From Leucocoprinus leucothites (Eukaryota; Basidiomycota; Agaricomycetes; Agaricales; Agaricaceae), in contig JAACJO010000008.1 in the NCBI GenBank assembly GCA_013368445.1, forward strand, positions 1,488,001 to 1,552,000: a stretch of 64,000 nucleotides of DNA. The letters run 5' to 3'. Under the pieces are notes generated by a model. That model was not told where the DNA came from. It saw only the letters and a list, made by a program, of their open reading frames with translations, and did no database searches. Of the stretch, positions 48,297 to 60,620 are shown piece by piece (position 1 is the stretch's first letter; each line of letters begins with the position of its first letter). The translations under genes and the position numbers were made by a program.

Positions 48297-49115
48297 CTAC
48301 AGGGATATGAGATTCAAAACTGAGCTTGATAATAGGTTTGAAATCAAGAACACACTGGAGGATCGCACTGGTTTTCGTCGTTTTGCCCGGCGAACAAATT
48401 GACCGGTGGCGGGAAAGCCAGTAGTAGTCGTGACATCATATGTTATGTAAGCTACTTCAAAGAGTCGTTCAAGTTCGATCTTTGAGGGTAACCTTCACTC
48501 GACAGCGGACACTCAACATGGGACTTCACCACAACTACGTGGCTCGGAATTTTCTTCGAAGGACTCTGCATTGTGTATGTAAGAGAAGTCTTCGAGCGAG
48601 CGTGGAATAATGGCACGAGAGAACTTCGAGTATTTTCTAAATTCATCGGAGAGTCCGCGTTTACATGCACGGTTCGCGCCACGCCTCGTACTTCTTGAAG
48701 TGGAGAGAGCTCAGGAAACAAGCCCACCATCACCAATTGTGGGCGTTCCTTAGTTCAGAGTGCACTTTAATCATCCAGAGTTCAGAGGTGTGTACTTAGC
48801 CCTCGCCCTACATCCAGTTCGTGTTTATTTACGACTCAGTGTAAATTATGATGTAGCTCCAGGAATTCAGGTTCAGGCATGCTCTGCGAATCATGGCAAC
48901 AAGTATATTTGCTGCCCTGCCAGTTAACCTCGACGCGCTCCGATTGCGAAGTTTCTTTCTGGTATCCCTCATTTAAGGAAGAGCGGGTTGTACGTCACTT
49001 GTCAGCACTCGAATACCGCATGTCTCCGATGTTCTGCTACATGCAGATCCTCAAAGCGGGAAATATAAGAGCATCCACATCGCGACGGTGTTTCCATCAT
49101 TTTTGGGGCCCCAGC
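48297..49115. other. divergent promoter region TRM44 / dynamin-like gene 1
   Basis: About 820 bases. Only short unsupported frames were found. Confidence 0.4.
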
Positions 49116-51970
49116 ATGAAGTCTCTGCTCACTTTAAACGATTCGGCGGCAACTGTAGTCAACACCACACCCGCTCTGGCGCAGTCGACGTACTCAAATG
49201 GTGGGGTTGGGCTCTCTAATCCTCAAATGTCTCAAAGCAGACGCAAGATGCTTGACCTCGTCAACCGCCTCCACTCTACAGGGTAAGCCTTTAGGCTCAT
49301 GCGAATTCGCCAGATTGCTCATATGGTTGCACCATACGACAGTGTGCAGGTGGATATTGATTTGCCTCAGATCGCGGTCATAGGATCGCAGAGTGCTGGC
49401 AAGTCGTCTCTCATTGAGTCTATCTCTGGTATCGCACTCCCTCGTGCTGCGGGCACATGTACTCGGTGAGTGTAGAATAGTTTCTGACTGGATGATCTTG
49501 GCTGAGACATCTTTAGGTGCCCTACGGAATGTCGGCTAGCGCACTCGGATACGCAGTGGAAGTGTGTAGTATCTTTGCGCTTTACGACTGATGCAAGTGG
49601 GGCGACGCTCGGTCAACCTCGTAATGAAATATTCGGGCTTCCAATTTTCAACAGGGAGCAGGTCGAGGAGCGCATTCGCCGTGCTCAGCGCGCTATTCTT
49701 AATCCCTCCAAGCCTGCAAAACAGTTCCTTGACGATGATGACGAGGACTCAGGAGAAGCAGAGCTCAGCTTCTCCCACAACTGCGTCTCTTTACAGATTA
49801 GTGGACCTGATGTCGCCGACCTCTCATTCTGTGATCTTCCAGGTTGGCTTCGCCTTTTGCTCTCCCATGTTCAGCAGTTACAGTATGCTGACTTATGTTG
49901 TAAGGTTTGATTGCAAGTGTAGGGCGCGGTGGTAATGTGGACGATATCAAATTGGTCGAGGGTCTAGTTACGTCGTATATTAAAAAGCCTAGCTGTATTA
50001 TCCTCTTGACCGTCGCCTGCGAGAGTGAGCCGCTTACTCATCATTATGTGTTTTTTCTATTGACAAGGATTCTTCGCCTTTCTAGCCGATTTCGAGAATC
50101 AAGGCGCCCACCAGATAGCAAAAGCATGGGACCCAGAGGGAAAGCGTACGATTGGTGAGTTTTATCGATATTTCGTGTCGAAGATGGAACTGAGCAATGC
50201 AATCCAGGCGTTCTGACAAAACCTGACCGTATCCCCGTTGGTGAGGAGCCGGAGTGGTTGAGATTCATCAAGAACGAGAAGGAACCACTTGCCAACAATT
50301 GGTACTGCGTCAAGCAGCCAAGTTCGAACGATCTCAAGCAAAACTGGACTTGGCAGCAGGCTCGTGAGAAAGAGAGGCATTTCTTCTCTGCGACTGCTCC
50401 TTGGTGCGAACTTGAGGGCATGTACCAAAAGTTTCTGCGCACCTCCAATCTGGTAGACCGCCTCAGTTCTGTCCTCTCTGATCTGATTGCAAAACGGTTT
50501 GTTCTTCACGCTATTTTCCGAATATCTACATGCAACTCATCCCGCCTCCCTAGGCTTCCCGAGATTCAGGATGAATTAGAGAAGTCGATCTACACTACAC
50601 GCGAACTCCTCAGGAAGCTTCCACGAGCACCATCTCAGCAGCCTATGAACGAGGTTGCTACACTCCTCCATGAATTCGTTGCGGGCCTAACGCGACATAT
50701 AACTGGGGTTCCTGACAAACAAGGACTCATCCAATCAATTCGACCCGCCCAGGAGCAGTTTCGTCAGGAGATTCGGTCGACAGCACCTCAGTTCCGGCCA
50801 TATGAAAAGAAGTTCGCCGATTCAAGGACAATGCCTCGAGCCACTTTTCTGGACCATGAAGGCGGTGACGTGTCCGAGAACCATGAGCTAGAAGCGTCCC
50901 AGACGACCGCTCTTGGAAAGAACAAGAGGCGTCGGAATGATGTGTTTATTGATGAAGTGTTTAAACGAGCTCAATCGTACGTAGTAATGAAGTGCTCTCA
51001 ATGGAAACCCTACTAAATGTCGCCTCTTTCAGCTATCGCACTCGCGAGCTACCAGGAAATTACCCTTTCGTCGTTCAACAGAGTTATATTGACGAGTGCG
51101 TGAAGGGATGGCGAAGCCCCGCTCAGATTCTCTGCAGGAGTGCACACAACACGCTCTCCGACCACCTCAAAACCTTGATTCGTAAGCACTTTGCGCACTT
51201 TGGTCAAGGAATGCTGGAGCACCGAGTTCGGTATGTATCTCTCCCTTTGATCCTATTATCGCTCTGATGTTAATGTTTACATAGAGTACTCGTACAAGAC
51301 CATTTGAAGTCTTGCCTTGCCAGGACGGAGGAGAAGATCAACTGGCTTGTTGATTTAGAGGATAAGGCTTTCTCCCTCAACACTCATTACCTCACGGACT
51401 ACAAGTCGAAGTTTCTCGCATACTACCGGGGAGCGCGCAACAAGGGTAACCATGCGGATATCATGAGTACAATTAGTACCTACACGCCCTTGTCCTCATC
51501 AGCCACAAACTCTAAGGGTGTACCAGTTCTCTGTGGCATTGCTAAGGTGCTGAGTGGTCTAGCTGAGCTTGGCTTGACCGGTATCAAAGCCAACGATTTG
51601 GCGAAGCTACTCAAGACAGACGACATGGAGCCGGCGTTGGAAATAATGGCTGATGTTCGTGCCTACTTCCAAGGTAAGTCCTCGAGCTCTTGAATTTTGT
51701 TTTCCACTAACGTTCACTCCAGTCGCTTACAAACGCTTTTCTGACAACATTCCTATGGCGATTGATCGGGAGCTCATTTGTGGCGTCGAACGCAATGTGC
51801 TCCCTCTTTTATGGAATGGGCTGGGGCTCAACTCACTCGATGCTCACCGTATCTGCAAGGAGTTCGCGCAAGAAAGTTCAGCGATTTCAAACCGACGAGA
51901 GGAGCTAACGAAGAAGTTACAGCGTTTGGAGGAGGCCTCTCAGCAGCTCTTGCAAGTCGGCGGTTCTTGA
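49116..51970 (+). CDS. dynamin-like GTPase, tandem copy 1 (intact)
   Basis: About eleven exons, near 795 residues, starting [14 protein letters not shown]. Dynamins are self-assembling GTPases that remodel or bind membranes. The GTPase domain has the P-loop [13 protein letters not shown], switch region [15 protein letters not shown], and TKPD in [27 protein letters not shown] sequence before the P-loop matches the bundle-signalling helix. The stalk runs through [24 protein letters not shown], a variable basic and acidic insert ([14 protein letters not shown]), then [18 protein letters not shown] and [16 protein letters not shown]. The C-terminal GTPase effector domain has [24 protein letters not shown] and [14 protein letters not shown]. 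No PH domain or membrane segment is present, so it resembles the Mx/DRP type expanded in mushrooms. A close paralogue follows at 53039. Confidence 0.9.
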
Positions 51971-53038
51971 TAACATTTCCTGTGCATGTTTGGCTAGTCG
52001 CACTTTGCTAGCTTGTGACTTTTTATATAATTTTTGAAAATATGACCTACTATGACTCTCGCGTGGTTGAAAATCTAAGTATATCGAGATATACAGTGGC
52101 CAAGGTTTTCAAGAAGTTAGCATCGGATTGTGAGTGCTCAGTACTACTGTAGGGTAGACCCGGCTCTTGTCCTTCTGATATCATATCAGTTATGAAATGA
52201 CGCGTTGCTTGGTGGCACCTACGACCAGGTACCGCATCTGTGAACTGTCTAACAGCTCCCCCCTGCAGCCCAACAGATGTATCAAGGAATGGTGATTTCC
52301 TATTTCGGCTGAGGACTTGGTCGTGGGAAGATGCCATCCGCCATTTAACATATTCAAATCACGGTGTATTCAAATATAGTTCGTGTGCGTACTTTCTCGA
52401 CAAGCTGTCTCGGTGATCCGCTCAGCGCTCATGCTTACGGGGTTCCGCGGCAGAAATGTACCTCGTTTCCAAACAAGAAGTCTTCGGGGACTGATCATGT
52501 GAAGAAGTACTCGAGGAGTCAGGACGCGGAGGAAATTGAACGATACCAGCGGATAGAGACCCTGAGGGTGAATGCCCAGTACGACTTCACGTCGTTGTGT
52601 CAGGTTGCGTTGCGGGAGGGTAGTGGGGGTCTCACGGAATGAGGCCACGAGTATCAACATTCTTCTATGGATTGAAACCATTGCCGAATGTTTCACTGTA
52701 TTCTAGAGGTAAGTACCGCTTACCCCAACGAGCATTATGCTTAAGTCGTAAACTTTACCCTCCAGGAACTTTCATTCAGCCAATTGTCCGAGCCATGGTA
52801 ACAAGCTTGTCAGTACACTTGTCAGTTTACCTCGCCTGGCTGAGAATCCGACTCTCTATTCTTATTTCTTCTCTCTAAGGAGTGGCGGATGATACGTCAA
52901 CGATAGAAGACGTTCCCAATGCCCAGCCGCATGCGGAGCCTGAGGGTGAGGGCTATAAAAGCACGACAGTAAAGCTGCGCTTCCGCCACTTCTGGGTTCC
53001 CGCCTGTTTCCGCGCTGAGGCCATCGATGGCTCCGACC
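51971..53038. other. spacer between tandem dynamin-like genes
   Basis: About 1.07 kb with the 3' end of copy 1 and the promoter of copy 2. A 92-codon frame at 52364-52642 has no match and is not supported. Confidence 0.4.
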
Positions 53039-55853
53039 ATGTCTTCGTCCATTCCTGTAACATCAGAACGCCCAAACGCTGGTGTTGGATTATCCAACCC
53101 GCAAATGTCGCAAAGTCGGCGTAAAATGCTCGATCTGGTTAATCGTCTGCATTCCACAGGGTAAGTAAACGAGGCTCAGCCGGATTCACATTGAGTTGAC
53201 GCATAGGGCTTAGAGTTCAAATTGACATCGACTTGCCGCAGATTGCAGTCATAGGTTCTCAAAGCGCCGGAAAATCTTCTCTCATCGAGTCGATCTCCGG
53301 CATAACACTTCCTCGAGCAGCTGGCACTTGTACACGGTGAGCGCATCATGGTGACCTGATATTGGACCAAATGGAGCTCATAATAAACCCAGCTGCCCAA
53401 CCGAATGCCGTCTTGCACACTCTAACGTAGCTTGGAAGTGTATCGTGTCGCTTCGCTTCACAACTGACGCTAATGGTGCAACACTTGGCCAGACTCGCAA
53501 TGAAGTCTTTGGTCCTCCCATTCACAGTAAAGATGAGGTTGAAGAGCGAATCCGTCGAGCGCAACGAGCCATCCTTAATCCATCCAAACCGGCCAAGCAC
53601 TTCCTTGAGAACGATGAGGACGAACCGTCGGGAGAAGCAGAGCTTAGCTTCTCACACAACTGTGTCTCACTGCAAATCAGTGGGCCCGACGTTGCTGACC
53701 TATCGTTCTGTGATCTTCCGGGTGCGCCCTACTTGTCCTACGTGTGCACAGCCGATGTTCTATTACTCACTCGTAGTCTTATTCATACAGGCCTGATTGC
53801 AAGTGTTGGGCGTGGGGGTAATACGAATGATATCAAGTTGGTTGAAAGCCTCGTTACATCTTACATCAAGAAGCCAAGCTGCATTATCTTACTCACAGTC
53901 GCCTGCGAGAGTGGGTTTTATGTGGTTTTCCTCGTTCCCGTGTTGATGACTATCTCTATCGTGCAGCCGACTTCGAAAATCAAGGTGCCCACCAGATAGC
54001 CAAGGCATGGGACCCAGAGGGCAAGCGTACCATTAGTGAGGTTTTAGTCTCTACTACTATCTTCGCTGGCCAACCTCTGAACAGTGTTTGCTAGGCGTCC
54101 CCACTAAGCCGGACCGTATTCCGCTAGGCGAAGAGGTTGGGTGGCTGAAATTCATCAAGAACGAGAAGGAGCCGCTGGAGAATAACTGGTTCTGTGTCAA
54201 ACAGCCAAGCTCGAATGACCTGAAACAGAAGTGGACCTGGCAACAGGCCCGAGAGAAAGAGAAGGAATTCTTCTCTACAACTGCTCCTTGGTGTGAGCTC
54301 GAGGGCATGTATCAAAAGTATCTGCGCACCTCCAGCCTTGTAGAGCGCCTTAGCTCTGTCCTCTCCGATCTTATCGCAAAACGGTATGCCCGTCTATGCT
54401 CTTCTACTCTGGCTTCCTAACCCTCCCAATCTTTCTAGCCTTCCTGAAATACAAGACGAGCTGGAAAGGTCGATCCATATCGCGCGTGAGTCGCTCAGGA
54501 AGCTCCCACGAGAGCCGTCACAACAACCGGTGAACGAGGTTGCAACACTTCTACACGAATTTGTTGCGGACTTATCCCGACATATCGGTGGCGTTCCCGA
54601 CCAGCAAGGGCTCATCCAGTCTATTAGACCAGCGCAAGAGCGTTTCCGTCGAGAGATTCGGTCAACGGCACCCCGATTTCGACCGTACGAAAAGAAGCTC
54701 GCCAATTCAAGAATAATGCCTCGAACCGCCTTTTTAGATCATGAGGACGTTGATACGTCTGAGAGTGATGGAGACGACTCGCTCCTGTCAGTGAGCTCTG
54801 GAAAGCGAAAGAGGTGCTCGGATGTTGTATTCGCTGATGAAGTATTCCAACGGGCACAGTGGTGCGTGGCAAAGATGTGTTTTCGCCTCCAACTAAATAC
54901 GTATTCATTGCCCCAGCTTCCGCACCCGCGAGCTGCCCGGAAATTACCCTTTTGTTGTTCAGCAGAGTTTCATCGACGAATGTGTCAAGGAATGGCGGAG
55001 CCCCGCTCAGATTCTTTGCAAGAGCGTATACAATACGCTTTCAGATCACCTAAAAAATATGATCCATACACATTTTGCACATTTCGGTCAAGGCATGCTC
55101 GAGCATCGTATTCGGTGAGTGTTCTCTGTTGTGGTTACGTTCTCGCTCTGAACCTGGTTTTTAGCATCCTTATGCAAGATCATTTGAAGTCTTGCTTTGC
55201 CAGGGCGGAAGAGAAGACTAATTGGCTTGTCGATCTTGAGGATAAGGCATTCTCTCTTAACAATCATTATCTCAGACTACAAGTCAAAGTTCCTTGCATA
55301 TTATCGTGGCGCACGCAACAAGGAAAACTACGCAGATATTATGAATACTATCAACACCTACACACCTCCACCCTCACCAACGATCACTAGCTCCAGAAAC
55401 ACTCCAACTCTCAACGGAGTCTCCAAGGTGTTGAGCGGGCTCGCCGAGATTGGCTTAACTGGCATCCAGTCCGATGACCTCGCCAAATTACTCAAGGCGG
55501 ATCACATGGAGCCAGCATTGGCAATCATGGCTGATGTTCGTGCCTACTTCCAAGGTGAATTTTCTAGTGCTCAGATTTCGATTTCCGCTGACGTTTGCAC
55601 TGTAGTCGCGTACAAACGTTTCTCTGATAACATTCCTATGGCGATTGACCAGGAGCTTGTTTGTGGTGTCCAACGCGATGTGCTCCCTCTGTTATGGAAT
55701 GGACTCGGGCTCAACTCACTTGATGCTCATCGTATCTGTGGGGAATTTGCACAAGAGAGTTCAACCGTTGCCAATAGACGGGAGGAGCTGACGAAGAAGC
55801 TGCAGCGCTTGGAGGAGGCTTCTCAGCAGCTCTTGAAAGTCGGTAGTTCTTGA
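53039..55853 (+). CDS. dynamin-like GTPase, tandem copy 2 (frameshift in stalk)
   Basis: Paralogue of the gene at 49116 with the same exon layout, starting [15 protein letters not shown]. Motifs are kept: [38 protein letters not shown], and the effector domain with [15 protein letters not shown] and [14 protein letters not shown]. Note GVPTKPD where copy 1 has GVLTKPD. At about 55273 copy 1 reads CTCACGGACTAC (HYLTDY) but this copy reads CTCAGACTAC, two bases shorter. The upstream frame ([15 protein letters not shown]) then runs to a stop at 55390, while the conserved frame ([15 protein letters not shown] to the end) continues in another register. No intron fits without removing conserved residues. 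If real, the stalk end and effector domain are lost. Elsewhere the sequence is well kept, so either the lesion is very young or it is a sequence error. Confidence 0.85.
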
Positions 55854-56107
55854 TATGCTTTCCTGTCGCACGTCCGTTTTTATCTTTTTACTATTTACGC
55901 GTTGCTAGCTTGTTCTTTTCTGTAGAAAATATATGACCTATTGCTTTGACTCTCTATCTTCCTCGTGATGTGACATCACGCAATGTCTGATGGGTTCAAC
56001 TGCCTGCGCTCTGAACCGCTCTCACGTTTCATTACATATGTACAAAAGGCGTCAATCTGTACAGCATAGGCTGCTCGGCGGCTTAGCTGTATCCCTAGGC
56101 TCACACC

Positions 56108-58381
56108 ATGTCAATGACTTCAACTTTCAGCCAAATTTCCTCTCTTCCTTTCATCCCTGAACTTTTCGACCCTAGTTTTATTGAAGTTCTCCTTCCTGCT
56201 CCAAATGACAGAACGGTAGCTCGTCCAGGAGAGAGCAGGTAGGATCTCGCTATCTCGCTCCTGGACCGTCCAGAGTTCTTACAAAGTTGGACAGTGTTAC
56301 TGTCATGGCCGACGGCGCTCTTCCCAAGAAATCAGCTGGCTCGGCTACGCTCGACGCGTTTAACATACGATCACGCAACTCGCCAAGCCGACTCGACGAA
56401 ATACTGCATGATTCTTGGTTGGAGGATCCAGAACTGACGCTGAGGATAATCTGGAATATAAGAAGTATCCATGATGGCAAAGGCAAGAAGGAGCTGTTCT
56501 ATCGGTATATGCAACCTTTTGCGTTTTGAGTCCAGTAACCTTATTTCGGGACTTTGATGTAGGGCGTTTGGCTGGCTATACGAACATCATCCTCGCACTG
56601 CGATATTCAACCTTCCTATGCTTATTGCTCCTGTCTGCGAGACCTCAAAAGGCAATCTAGCATCGCACGGGTACTGGAAAGATCTTCTTAACATCCTTGC
56701 GTTGGCAACCTGCGACGAACTCTCGGACTTTCATTCCCGTCCTAGCAACTTTCTTCGTTCATATACCGCTAAAAATACCAAGCAGGACGCCCAACTATCT
56801 ATTGATGGGCAAGCTCGAGAACAAAAAATAGAAAAGCAACACTTCCGTCATCACCGACTTGTCGAAAAACTGGCAGTTCCCAAGTATCGTGCTCTACACA
56901 TCAGCGTTGCCAGGCTGTTCGCTGAGCGTCTCCGCAAGGATGTTCAGACCTTGAGCCAACTTCAGTAGTTGGACCCGAATTCTGAGAAGGAGCAATACTT
57001 GGCTCACTGTCAAAGTATTTCCCTTGCTGGTAAATGGGCGCCCACTCCTGGAGGGTCTCATGATCAAGTCACCAACATATCAACCGCTATATGCCAGCTC
57101 CTCTTTTCACCCAACGAAAACGCAGGCCCTGGTGCCATCGGCCCTCTACCGTCCACAGCACCGCATCCTATTTCTACCGAAGCGGGTAACTGTGCTACGT
57201 ATCGCAGCTACTACCAGCGCTGGATTCTCAAACCCCTTCGCGAAATTCTAGCCTGTCCCGAGCCTCTCATGTCGGCAAAGAGATGGAACGAGATCCAATA
57301 TTCTCGAGTCCCCTCCATTTGTATGGCACGTAACAGGGAACACTTCACGCGTCATGATCCTGAAGGGTTCCAACTACACTTGGCTGAGGTCAAGAGCAAG
57401 AAGAAGAGAGCTTCCTGCCCGACTTTATTACCGCACGAGCTCATAGCAGAGGCGGACAAGTTCCAAAAAGCCCGGGTTGCAGCGCAGGAGGAGGAATATC
57501 ACAAGGTTGCAGAGTTTAAGCAGCGATTTGCGGAGGAGCAGCTAGGCCTCGTTGACGCACGGTGGAAATCATCGATTGCGCGCCTGAAGGACAGCGGTAG
57601 CTTCGCAAACTCAATCGCCGTCTGCGGATTGTCGGATTTAACGGGATCATTACCCGAATATGACAAAAATAATGTGAATCCCGCATTCCCTAGCATCGCT
57701 CTCTCCCTTGTCTTGGCATCCTTATCCAAGCCTCCCTTCAATGCTGGGTTCATCACACTCTCGGAGAACCCTACATTTGTGCGTCTTGAAGGATTGGAAG
57801 AAGACGGTCTGATGGACCTGGTGAATGGCGTGCTCAGTGTAAAGTCAGGAGGTAATACCGACCTCCAGGCCGTCTTTCTAGGGGTTTTACTCCCGCTGGC
57901 ACGGCAGCACAGCGTGGCAAAAGAGGACATGATTAAACGGGTTTTCGTGTTCTCGGATATGCAATTTGACCACGTAGCGGGGACTGTCACTGGTCCTTGG
58001 TGGTTGAATCGAACATCAGGGAGCGAGAGAGCGGAACGATGGGAGGAGAGCTATGGCTTGATTGAGAAGGCATTCCAAGAAGCTGGATACGATGTTCCAG
58101 AGATCGTGTTTTGGGATCTAGCTGGAGAGACGATGGTGCGGGAGGCGATGGAGGCTGAAACTGAGAGGAAGGGTGTGGCTATGATGACGGGGTTCTCGAA
58201 TGAGATGATGAAAGCCTTTCTGGGTGAGGAAACGGAAGAAGAGGGTAGTTGGATGGAGGTTACGAAAGATGGAGATGTTTTTGAGATAGAGGAAGTAGAG
58301 GATGAGGAGTCGGCGCCGTTGGATGTGATGAAGCAGACACTGCTCAAGAAGTCCTATGACGGATTGGTGCTCATGGACTAA
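56108..58381 (+). CDS. DUF2828 protein with in-frame TAG
   Basis: Three exons: ATG at 56108 (MSMTSTFSQIS), introns at about 56238-56271 and 56504-56562, last exon to 58381, about 720 codons. It shows the family course: ELTLRIIWNIRSIHDGKGKK, FGWLYEHHPRTAIFNLPML, HGYWKDLLNILAL, KYRALHISVARLFAERL, then SISLAGKWAPTPGGSHDQ. The C-terminal half resembles a von Willebrand A fold, with SNSIAVCGLSDLTGSL-like and VFVFSDMQFDHVAG stretches. Function is unknown; the fold recalls RNA-binding TROVE proteins. In the middle, at 56966-56968, the codon after VQTLSQLQ is TAG, and the same frame goes on LDPNSEKEQYLAHCQ with no gap against the family course. So it is a nonsense change, readthrough or sequence error. 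A 63-nt intron ending at this TAG is possible but would remove conserved residues. Confidence 0.82.
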
Positions 58382-59631
58382 TTGATGTTTATTTTGCTTC
58401 TAGCTTCCTCCCGCTGAGTCTTGTCTTTGTTCGTCTCTTCGATAGGTCACAACACTTCAACCGCTATTCATCGACGAATTGCGACTTGTTTATTCATTCC
58501 TAGATCATCAGTTCCTTTGTAGCACATAGAGTGGGCCTTAGACACCAGGCACCAGTTACACATGTCTTCAAGTTTTCTTCCCTTCCTCTACAAGACAGAC
58601 CACATGAAATTTATTGTTATTCCTCTTTTTTGCATCCTTGCGCAGCAGTCGCCTATTGATGCCCCGTCAGGCGTTATCCCAACCTCAGGCCGCTTCAGTT
58701 AAGCAGGTCAGGAGGAAAACTGGGTGTATACAGTTATCAGCGGCATTGCAAGAGACATTGTGCTGGCGCCTATCAATCCTGATTTCATGCACTGGTTTTG
58801 TTCTCTGTTGAGAAGCAACAGTCGAATCAGGGGCAGTCAGAGTAGCGCTGTGAAGCATGATTCACTACGTTGATTCACGTAGTGATTCATCCCCATGAAT
58901 CAAGTCATGAATCAGAGTTCTACTCTGATCGACCCCATGTATGAATCACCCGTTGCTATAATTTTCATTCTCCTTGCGCGAATCGGTCAAGACTGAGTTA
59001 GATAGATGGCGATGGGGCCACAGCGCAACCTACACCCTTCACGACTGAAAACAAATCGTAAATACTTTTGAATTCGGGTTCGAGTCACTTCTTGTTCTGT
59101 CGCCGATTGATCCATGTTCGTGACCTAGAGCTCCTGAATTAAGTGGTCAAGGTCAAATCATTTGCTTCATCACGATCATTGTCTCTATCGTGTAGGTGAT
59201 GGCACAATCATGATTTTCAGTGGCCAGTGACTACAGCCCGAGATGCACACCCGTCAGATTGATGAGATGCGAGAAAAGGAATAATAGTCTGGTCTTTACG
59301 CACCAGAGGGTAGTTTTAGTGCGAGAGAAATAAAACTCGAAGCTGAATGTACATATTGACGCCAGAGCCCAGCAAACGCTGGATGATGGTATTATTAGAC
59401 ATAGGATTAATTGACCCGTCCGCCCTGTGTATCAAATGTATACTTGGACTGTAACTGACCTGGAAATGTGTATATCAAAATCATAGACATAGTCACTACG
59501 GCGGTGAGATGGATACGATCTTCTCTGACCATTTAAGAGCTGGACGTTATGAACCTGACATCATTTGAATGCATCCCCACCCAGAAGTCCTCAGTTACCA
59601 ACTTGAAGTCGAAGCCTGAGCAGTAGCATTC
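58382..59631. other. intergenic region with palindromic heptamer array
   Basis: About 1.25 kb. It contains the TGAWTCA array at 58857-58948 and, from about 59060, sequence that is repeated upstream of the second secreted protein gene near 61240. No gene seen. Confidence 0.5.
58857..58948. repeat. spaced TGAWTCA heptamers with two hairpins
   Basis: TGATTCA starts at 58858, 58871 and 58883 and TGAATCA at 58896 and 58908, so spacing is 13, 12, 13, 12; a further TGAATCA is at 58942. Two inverted repeats overlap it: 58857-58890 with 14-base arms (one mismatch) around TGATTC, and 58911-58929 with arms ATCAGAG/CTCTGAT. It could be a protein-binding array or a transposon relic. Confidence 0.6.
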
Positions 59632-60620
59632 ATGATATCTTTTTCTATTTCTCTTCTTGCGGCCGCGGGAGCCCTTGCAGAGCTACTAACTCTCAATACC
59701 CCGTACGTCGTTGGCGTTCGTTTGATGATGTTTATGGTACAAACTCTTACTATTAACAACTCAAGTACCAACAATCCAGTCGTCTGTGAGCCACTTCTGA
59801 TCACCTGGGCAGGAGGAAATGGTACTTCATTTTCCTACACATTCTCCATCTCCAAGAGTTCACGTACCGATGCCGATGCCTTTCAAACAGCACCTTATTC
59901 TCTGGTCCGTCACTGACAACTAGTACGAGCCTCCAAAATTGGGACTCACATTTTTGAAAAATAGTCGTAAGATACCCATATTCCGCTTGCAGCTTGCCGC
60001 ATGAGCATCTTACTGGATAACAGCATTGGCGCGTTTGAGCCCAGTGGGAATGAACGTAAACTGACGCCTCTAGAAAGCTTGGGCTCCCACACTGGTACCT
60101 CTTTCACATGGACTATTGACATCCCCCCAGGTAAGCCTCCTTCCAGGCTGTTCCAGCTCCCTGCACCGTGTTTTCCTCGTATGAATTGCTTCTAGGTACC
60201 CAAGTCGGCTTAACTCTCAGAGATAACAGTGGTACTGAGGCGCAATCCGCCCCATTCACAATCCAGCCGAGTCGTAAGTACGCCTGAGAGCATCTCAGCG
60301 TGAATAAGAATTAATACTCATCCGATGATCTACGCTTAAACCCCCAGCGGACAAAACTTGCATGTGCAGTTGAACAGTTCATCTGTGTCACTATAATAGA
60401 CTGTTATATAGCTTTCAATGGGGTAACACAATGTATTACTATAGCATACTGCCCAAAGGCCAAGGACCATCCATGAATTATCTCTGAAGCGTAGAAAATG
60501 CAGAACAAATACAGTTTAAAGAGCTATTTCCCACTTTCACCATCAATGTTCCAGCTCATAGATATACAAGTTGCACCAGGTCTGCCTGAAGTTGGTAGGA
60601 AACCAATACTAAGCCACTAT
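59060..60620. repeat. tandem duplication, copy A, with secreted protein gene
   Basis: The upstream region (TGTTCGTGACCTAGAG...), the gene and the downstream region (CAGGTCTGCCTGAAGTTGGT) all recur at about 61240-62815 with many small differences; the gene starts are 2,235 bases apart. Confidence 0.65.
59632..60373 (+). CDS. small secreted protein, Ser/Thr-rich beta-sandwich type, copy A
   Basis: Several short exons. MISFSISLLAAAGALAELL is a signal peptide, then TP after which an intron (donor at about 59702) leads to NNPVVCEPLLITWAGGNGTS. A later exon starts near 60009 and carries LGSHTGTSFTWTIDIPPG; an intron follows, then TQVGLTLRDNSGTEAQSAPF, and a last short exon ends PDKTCMCS. The order (CEP-LLTWSGG, then GTS-TWTVD-GT, then L-DS-G-A-S-FTI) is typical of a common family of small extracellular basidiomycete proteins of unknown function. 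The exon near 59880-60008 is uncertain because the splice sites there are weak. Total is probably 150-170 residues. Tandem copy at 61867. Confidence 0.65.

Noticed and set aside
52364..52642. 92-codon frame between the two dynamin-like genes
   Set aside because: No similarity to dynamin or other families; fits better as promoter/leader of copy 2.
59060..59095. GGTTCGAGTCA, resembling a tRNA B box
   Set aside because: The flanks do not pair into a cloverleaf, and the copy of this segment near 61260 has lost the motif.
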